Part shown: piece after piece, positions 57,905-64,000 of the stretch
Position numbering within the stretch: the stretch's first letter is position 1
How the letters are laid out: the number at the start of each line of letters is the position of its first letter
Assembly: GCA_963691655.1 (NCBI GenBank)
Contig: OY829327.1
Location: 67,282,079 to 67,346,078 of the forward strand
Reading direction: 5' to 3'
DNA length: 64,000 nt
Source of the DNA: Toxonevra muliebris
Lineage: Eukaryota; Arthropoda; Insecta; Diptera; Pallopteridae
Translations under genes and position numbers: made by a program
Notes under the pieces: generated by a model
What the model saw: only the letters and a program-made list of their open reading frames with translations
The model's database searches: none
Told to the model about the DNA's origin: nothing

Positions 57905-58087
57905 GGTCGGACCATGTTTACTTCATTCGAGTCCGGGGTCCAAAAAACCCCAGCACGTCAGGGTTCTGACAACATTAAAAAAACCTCACAAAATTTTTTT
58001 CGAACCCGGGAGTTAGACCATGTTTATTATATGGTTTTGGGGTCGCTGAATCCAAATCCGAGGTCTAAAAAACCTCAGTAACGTAAA
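57905..58087 (+). repeat. Satellite-like repeat, two tandem units
   Basis: GACCATGTTTACTTC (57911) and GACCATGTTTATTATATGG (58016) mark two units of about 106 bp. Each contains a CCGGGGTCCAAAAAACC- or CCGAGGTCTAAAAAACC-like block; the first also has CACGTCAGGGTTCTGAC. Related units lie at 59788-59925, 62151-62275, 41061-41110 and probably 46660-46770. Confidence 0.65.
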
Positions 58088-58089
58088 GT

Positions 58090-59787
58090 GCCCTACCTTT
58101 GGACAGCTAAGGCCGCACCATCTCTTTTTTAATAAACTAAGCACTAATGGAACTAAAATATATCAATGAACAGAAATAAACTAAATTTTCGAATATTTTT
58201 TCAATAGTATTATTTATAAATTATTTTAATAGTGGACACCAAAAACAGTTTTTCCTAAATCTGGACACTCAGTTGCCTAAGTCCGGACACGATGGTTTTT
58301 TTTACAAAAAATTACACTTTTTATTTAAAAAATTTGCTATGATTAATGATTTTTTGACAGAAATTAAAAGCAAAATTATTAAGTAATATTTCTGTAAACA
58401 AATAATGTAGAATATTTAAATATTTTTGTTTTAATCTTACTTTTATTTTGTAGTTTGACCCTTTTGCTTGCTATCTTTCAAATAAAATTAATTATTTAAT
58501 TATATTTTTACTCAGTTTATGTAAAAAGTTACTGTTTTTTACTGAATTAAATTTTTAAATGAATATATACAAAGGATGATAAAAACTAAATAACTTCTAG
58601 TTAATTCTTATCTTCGGTCATCTAATGAGTAATTGAATCGTAAAATTCAGTTTCTTCTCCTGATAACTCTAGAAATTGCTAATTTCTTATCAATGAGTTT
58701 TTCTCTTTTTTTCTGCAAAATTGGATACTAATAAATAAACTGAATTTAAACTCTTCCTTACAACAAATACAGAAGGACTTAAAAGCATTGGGAACAAAAC
58801 AAAACATTTTGCGATGCAGTGTATCCAAGACTAATTTTTCATTCGTCGAATGATTTCCTTTATAAAGGATGGCACTACATTATTCGAAATAATTTATGTA
58901 AACAATATCTTTGTTTATCGTAAAACACAAAATAAATATATTTTTTCTAAACAATAGGGTTCATTTATGAATCGCCTATTTACCGGAAATGGAGTTGGAT
59001 TCCGCTTTGTTTTGACGGGTACAGAAGATACTGTGTTTACTTCGGTCTAACTTTGAAAAATATTTACTGATCTTTTCGAAATTGATTATCGATTAAGTAA
59101 GGAATACTGACTACAAATTAAAATAATATTATTAAAATCGATTAAAAACTGTTGATTTTATAATATTTTAAGTTTCGTCAACTATGGAATTTAACAGTTT
59201 ATTCATAAAAAATTGTGTTTCTTGTCGTTTCTCTTCTATCGCGAATATGTCTGGCTTCCATTTAATTTTTTTTTTAATTTTTATTACATGAACATCCAAA
59301 GTATTCAAAGCGAATAGCACATTAACATAAAACTTAAATGCATAAATTTCTTTACACCCTAATTAAACAATATTTTCAATTAACGTTTTTATAAAATTTT
59401 CTAATATTTCTTTTATAAATAACTTATTAATTTGTCAACAACTTCGACAAAAGGACCGTTGGCATATTACGTAAAGCGCGAGGGGAAGGTTCCGACGATT
59501 TGTTACGAAGTGTTACATAGTGGAGGGGGGTCATCAACCGCGTTACGTAACGTCGATTTTATGCTAGATGTCTTCAAAATTACACTAGTTTATAAAATGA
59601 ATTTTCTCCCGCTGAATTCGAAAATTATGGCTAAAATTTTTCTATGGATCATTTTGTGAGATATTGTAATTCTTTTAATTTTTTCAACTTTTTTATTATT
59701 TATAATTTAAGAGGAATAACTAAATATTAATATGAAAAAATTGATAAAAATTCGGGCCCAAATATGTGTACTTTTTCAGCGAAGAGG
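58090..59787. other. AT-rich; one less AT-rich repeat-like block
   Basis: GCATATTACGTAAAGCGCG and GCGTTACGTAACGTCG at 59460-59560 look like the edges of an unidentified repeat. No coding motif. Confidence 0.35.
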
Positions 59788-59925
59788 TTAAATAAACGTG
59801 GTCTGGCCCCCGGATTCGAAAAAAAATTGCATGGAGTTTTTTGAAGTTATGTCAAAATCCTGACGTGTTGGGGGTTTTTGGACCTCGGATTCGGATTCAT
59901 TGACCCCAAAAACATACACTGAAAA
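59788..59925 (-). repeat. Satellite-like repeat unit
   Basis: AATAAACGTGGTCTGGCC, CCCCGGATTCGAAAAA, TCCTGACGTGTTGGGGG and TTGACCCCAAAAACAT, the reverse complement of the unit at 57905-58087. Confidence 0.65.
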
Positions 59926-62150
59926 AAAGAATTTGTGAAAAATATCGTGTAATATTAAAAAAAAATCAGAATAATCTGGGAAAATTGCCATTTCGCCCTT
60001 TTATGAGATACTCAATATAAATTTATGGGTAAATAAACTGCAAACATTGCAGCCCACAACTTTATTATTACAGTTTCAGAAAGGAAAATATTCAAAGTGG
60101 CCTGGAAAAAATTTAATTGTTAAAAAATAATGAATTATTATTGTAATATACTATGATCGGAAATTAAAAATTACTGAGCAAACTGTAAAAATTGATGAAA
60201 ATATTCTCGTTCCATTGTTTTCATTTTATATGTCAAATAATTTTCTATATGAAATATCATAGTGAAATAAATAAAGTGAAATAAATAGAAGTGACGCCCT
60301 CTTTTCTGTTCACTGACGTGTGCCAAATTTGAAAATTATTCTCTGACTTCTCCCAAAAAATTTGATATTTCAGAAGTAAATATAAATAAATATTAACCCA
60401 TTGGTACTAGCACAATATATAAACAAAATAGAAAAATTTGAAAAGCCAAAAAAATTTTTAGATATTGATGAACGAGATCTTCGAAGGCGTTTGTAACAAC
60501 CATGTGCATAACATGAACCAAGGATTTAACCCAAAACTTAAACTTAACAAACGAAAGGTTTATTGTTTTTTGATACTTTTATTTCATTTATTTATTTGTG
60601 TACAGCTGACGAAAATGGGTTAAGAGAGTTTTCTCTCATAAACAAAATTATTTGTCAAAATTTATTGGGCGAATATATGTCATAATTGTCAAATCTCAGA
60701 AGACCTGAGAATATTTCAGATTACTTTCTGCTATCTGGCATACTGTATACTGTGATGAAATATGAAATTTTTGAAAAATTTGTCAAAAAAATTTTGTTTG
60801 TTGTCATTCCCAAAATTAAGGTTTCATAGTTGCATTTCTAATACCCCAAAAAAGTAAATATTAAAAATAGGCAATATGCATAAAAAAATAAATAAAATCA
60901 AATGCAATGAGATTGCAAGTGAAATATTAAAAAAAGATTTCTTGCTCTCGCACAACGCTACCACGTACCTCCATTTTGGACGAAATTTAGTTTTTTCACT
61001 TACATTGTATACAATCATCAAAGAATCCAGATAAAAAAAAGTTCCCAGAGACTTTGTATGAGCCAGTTCTTCAACCTCGTATCTTCACTTAAACATTGAA
61101 GTTTATTTTCCAACTCTTAGTTTTTTTCGTTTTCTTCAAAATGGTACTTTTGGAGATACGTGGTTTTATTAAATACACTGTTTGGGAATCGAACCAATCC
61201 AATGGTAATAGGTTTTCATCACATTATTCAACGACATTCTCTAGTTCTGTTTCCGAACCACAATGGATTTCTGATTTTTAAGAGTATTTTTTAGTCATCA
61301 GCAATAAAACAATTTTTGATTTGGTAAAAAACAATGAAATATAATTGAAAAATAACACAAAAAGCTATTTCATAAAGATTAACATTAAATATTAAAGACT
61401 ACAAAGGAGTTAATCTATTTAATTCGTAAATGTTACAGTGTTAATTATTAGTAAAATTAAAAAAACTAAAATATTAGTAAAGCTTAGTTTACTGTGTGTT
61501 ATTATACTATGTCTGTAATGAGAAATTTTGAATAATTTACCGGTGACCTAATACCGAAATGTAGTAAGGTTTGGGATGTTTATAATACGTTAAATGAAAT
61601 TTTTAATATTTTGTTGGAAAAGTCTTTAGCATTGGAGTCCATTTCATAATAGTATCGAACAGTTTTCCAAAAGCCATTGAAACCGAAACACCATCATTTT
61701 TTAATTACCCTGGAATCATGCAGATAGCTGGTCGAATTGTTTGCTTTTGGTCAATGCGATTTGAAAGTAAATATAGGGAAAAGACAAAAATATTTTATGA
61801 CTCTAAACATAGGGAAGAGAAAATAATATTCTATGACTCTGCAATTATTGCTGACTTTTGATATTAAAAGTATTATTATGCTTAGTAAAAATTCCATTTC
61901 CAATTTGAAAATTTACAAAATCACACTGTAAAAATTGATTTGAAACTCCAATAATATTAACTGTATTGTGACGTACAATGTGCTTATTCATTCGTAAATT
62001 TTATTGATATTATAATTTATATTATATTATTGATATTATAAATTAAACTCAAGGCAATTATTGTTTGATCACAGTTACAGTTTGGACAGGGTAAAACTGT
62101 AATTATTATCGAAAATCCAATGTATTTTTACAGTATATTTTTTCCGTGTA
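59926..62150. other. AT-rich, no gene recognised
   Basis: No coding motif or clear element end. Confidence 0.4.
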
Positions 62151-62275
62151 TAATAAACATGGTCTAACTCACGGGCTCGAAAAAAAATGTATGAGGTTTT
62201 TAAGACCTTTTATTCGGTTTCAGCTACCCCAAAACTATATAATAAACATGGTCTGGCCCCCGGATTCGAAAAAAC
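62151..62275 (-). repeat. Satellite-like repeat, one and a half units
   Basis: AATAAACATGGTCTAAC (62152) and AATAAACATGGTCTGG (62242) about 90 bp apart, with CAGCTACCCCAAAACTAT between. Same orientation as the unit at 59788. Confidence 0.65.
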
Positions 62276-62454
62276 ATTTCGTTTCGCGTTGGGTGGCTGT
62301 GTTATAGTATTTCCATAATATTATTTTATGCACATATGCATTTCATTTCTAACAACAGCTTGATGTCTGCGGATTTGTATTGTAAATCCACTAATGCGAT
62401 TGAAAGTTCTTCCTTGATTTTAAATAAAGTGTTGACAATAAAAATATAATTCTA

Positions 62455-63500
62455 AGTGGGAATGCAATGGGATCACTCACCTTGTCTGAAACTTTTTTTT
62501 GGTATCAAATGGTGCGGAAAGGTCTGTCCGAATTTGCACTGCACTCGTTTTGTCGGTCAGTGCCATTTTGTCAAGTCAAATGAGCTTTGCAGGGATACCA
62601 AAATCAAACAATGCGGTGTGCAATTAATTCTTAATCGTGCTGTCAAAGGTGGCTTTATAATCGACGAATAGATGGTCGATGTCGATGTCGGGCGATATGT
62701 CGTAGAGTAAATATTTAGTTGAAGCCACATTAATAATATCCAATCAGCTTGTTGACGATAAGCTTCAGTCGTATATGCAATATTGGGATAGCTTATCCCA
62801 CAGTAGTTGGCGCGACACTGGAAGCGTGCCTTCCGTCGATTACAACTTGATCAATTTGGTGTCGTATTTTTTGGTCAGTGGAATCTAAGTGACCTTATAA
62901 ATATCGAAATGTTGGAATCTAGTGCTATTAGCTATCATGTTCCGTGCCGCGGTGAAGTCGACCAGTCTCATACCGTTGTCGTTGGCTTCGTCGCGGAGAC
63001 TGAATTTTTCGGTCTGTCACCGACCACAATGGCTTTAAAACCGTCTAACACGATTTTAATATCATGTTGACAATGCTGATGTGTTTTTTTTTTTTGAAGA
63101 ACTCGAAGAAATCATTTTTGGTCACTTCATACTTTTCGTCCGTCAGTGCATAAACACAAATTGGTCTAATGGATAGTTGCTAGACACTCGGTCACTGGCG
63201 TGAATCTAGAGACAAAACACAGTCTATTGCCAACCACAAATCCAACACCTAATTCGTGTCTCAGATCACGTCCCTTCCAATGCATTTCCTGGATAGCGGA
63301 AATGGCAGCTTGGTATCTTTCGAGGATATCTACCATCCTCTATCCAGCACTTTCCCCGTAGAGGGTTCGGAGATTCCAAGTGCATATTTGTAAATCACTG
63401 TTCTTTGGGCGTTTGCGGGGGTCATCAATTCATTGGAATTGTTTTTTGATGTGGTGGGTTTCAAATCTGAAGTACAACCGTTAATTCTAGGTCACAGTGA
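62455..63500 (-). pseudogene. RTE-type non-LTR retrotransposon, endonuclease and start of reverse transcriptase
   Basis: Minus strand. The endonuclease domain begins near 63410: ICTWNLRTLYGESAG, a stop, VDILERYQAAISAIQEMHWK with the conserved QE, GVGFVVGNRL, then degraded sequence to HQIDQVVIDGRHASSV (about 62830-62875), the RTE/APE-type DxxxIxxR region. A deletion removes the rest of the endonuclease and the linker. RANYCGISYPNIAY starts the reverse transcriptase, and DIDHLFVDYKATFDSTIKN (about 62620-62685), FGIPAKLI and APFDTKKSFRQGE (about 62475-62515) follow. The copy ends abruptly at about 62455, before the active site. It is a separate insertion from the plus-strand copy at 4165-5419 but clearly the same family. 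Confidence 0.8.
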
Positions 63501-64000
63501 AACCCAATGCACGCAATCCGGCCTAAATTGTGGAGAATTTTTCGCTCTAACTTTGTAGAATATTGTTAAGCTTTATGAGCAACGAAAGTAGGTTTTTGGC
63601 TGATTTTTAGAAAGTGTATCTCTGGTCCATTTAGTCCCGTTCAGGGGCGACTAATAATGCATAATATAAGCTGTCGCATTTCAATAAATATTCTATGAGT
63701 GCACCCTCTTGCTTTTTGGTAAACACGGTAGCGTGACCAGCATTCCGCAATGACAGCATCGATGGGGAAGTGGATGCTGATATTGATGCGCTCTCGCAGA
63801 ACTGATGCGCTGCATCCCGCAACGATTAGGTCTGCGACTACACGGTTCGAATCGCAGCGGATAAATTTGAATGAAAACTGGACAAAAACTCCCAGAAATC
63901 CAAACTTTCAGGGCACGAAATATATTGAGCGACCATACGAAAACCAAAACATAAATGGCGTCGCATGGCGGTACCAAGAGCCATCTACAGTCAAAATTTG
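63501..64000. other. No gene recognised
   Basis: Base composition is more balanced than elsewhere (63680-64000). Open frames at 63631-63822 and 63693-63977 have no recognised motif. GGTTCGAATCGC at 63844 looks like a tRNA B box but has no matching A box. Confidence 0.35.

Noticed and set aside
63820..63860. B-box-like GGTTCGAATCGC as a tRNA or SINE
   Set aside because: No A box at a suitable distance and no repeat partner in the window.
1..64000. CRISPR arrays, bacterial operons, ribosome binding sites
   Set aside because: The window is eukaryotic in character; no regularly spaced direct repeats with unique spacers and no prokaryotic gene layout.

Overview
The window looks like non-coding DNA from a higher fly (Diptera, Brachycera; a tephritid or calyptrate is my guess). 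This is inferred from the strong AT bias, the CATA/TGTA-type microsatellites, and the mix of mobile elements: mariner, Tc1-like, a Tc1/mariner group with DD37E-like spacing, R1-type, RTE-type and CR1/Jockey-type non-LTR elements, tRNA-derived SINEs, and piggyBac-like and hAT-like miniature elements. I found no convincing host exon, no intact protein-coding gene, no rRNA or tRNA gene and no CRISPR array. Every recognisable coding stretch is a broken transposase or reverse transcriptase.

Layout. 0.5-1.1 kb: a hAT-type miniature element with an 8-bp target duplication. 2.3-6.5 kb: a Tc1/mariner unit bounded by perfect 16-bp inverted ends, holding a dead DD37E-like transposase, an RTE remnant and a SINE. 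7.9-9.1 kb: SINEs, and a miniature element sitting inside a cluster of ACTGTA motifs. 10.5-11.3 kb: the 3' end of an R1-type element, then a SINE. 12.5-15.1 kb: a Tc1-like remnant split by a long foldback hAT element, then a second DD37E-like remnant. 17.3-20.7 kb: a second copy of the 8.5-kb miniature element, two weak remnants and a near-perfect hairpin. 21.1-23.3 kb: two non-LTR remnants in opposite directions. 25.3 kb: a piggyBac-like miniature element. 27.8-29.8 kb: an internally deleted mariner placed 28 bp from a third DD37E-like copy. 32.1-37.6 kb: four miniature or foldback elements, including piggyBac-like copy A.

37.7-43.0 kb is a large inverted duplication with arms of about 1.1 and 1.3 kb around a 3-kb spacer; each arm carries two smaller nested miniature elements. 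43.1-45.8 kb: another inverted repeat, a mariner remnant and a possible LTR. 49-53.6 kb: a miniature element, a hammerhead-ribozyme-like sequence of the compact type known from Penelope-like retroelements (minus strand, 50755-50806), piggyBac-like copy B, a SINE and a Tc1-like 3' end. 54-64 kb: a separated 31-bp inverted repeat, a foldback with poly-C/poly-G arms, three copies of a satellite-like repeat, and an RTE remnant on the minus strand.

The genes do not act together as a pathway. The window is a layered record of insertions, many nested, with most of the structure in non-autonomous elements. The two most interesting items are the hammerhead-like RNA at 50.8 kb and the nested foldback/inverted-duplication architecture at 12.6-13.8 and 37.7-43.0 kb. 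Host sequence, if present, is probably intronic or intergenic.
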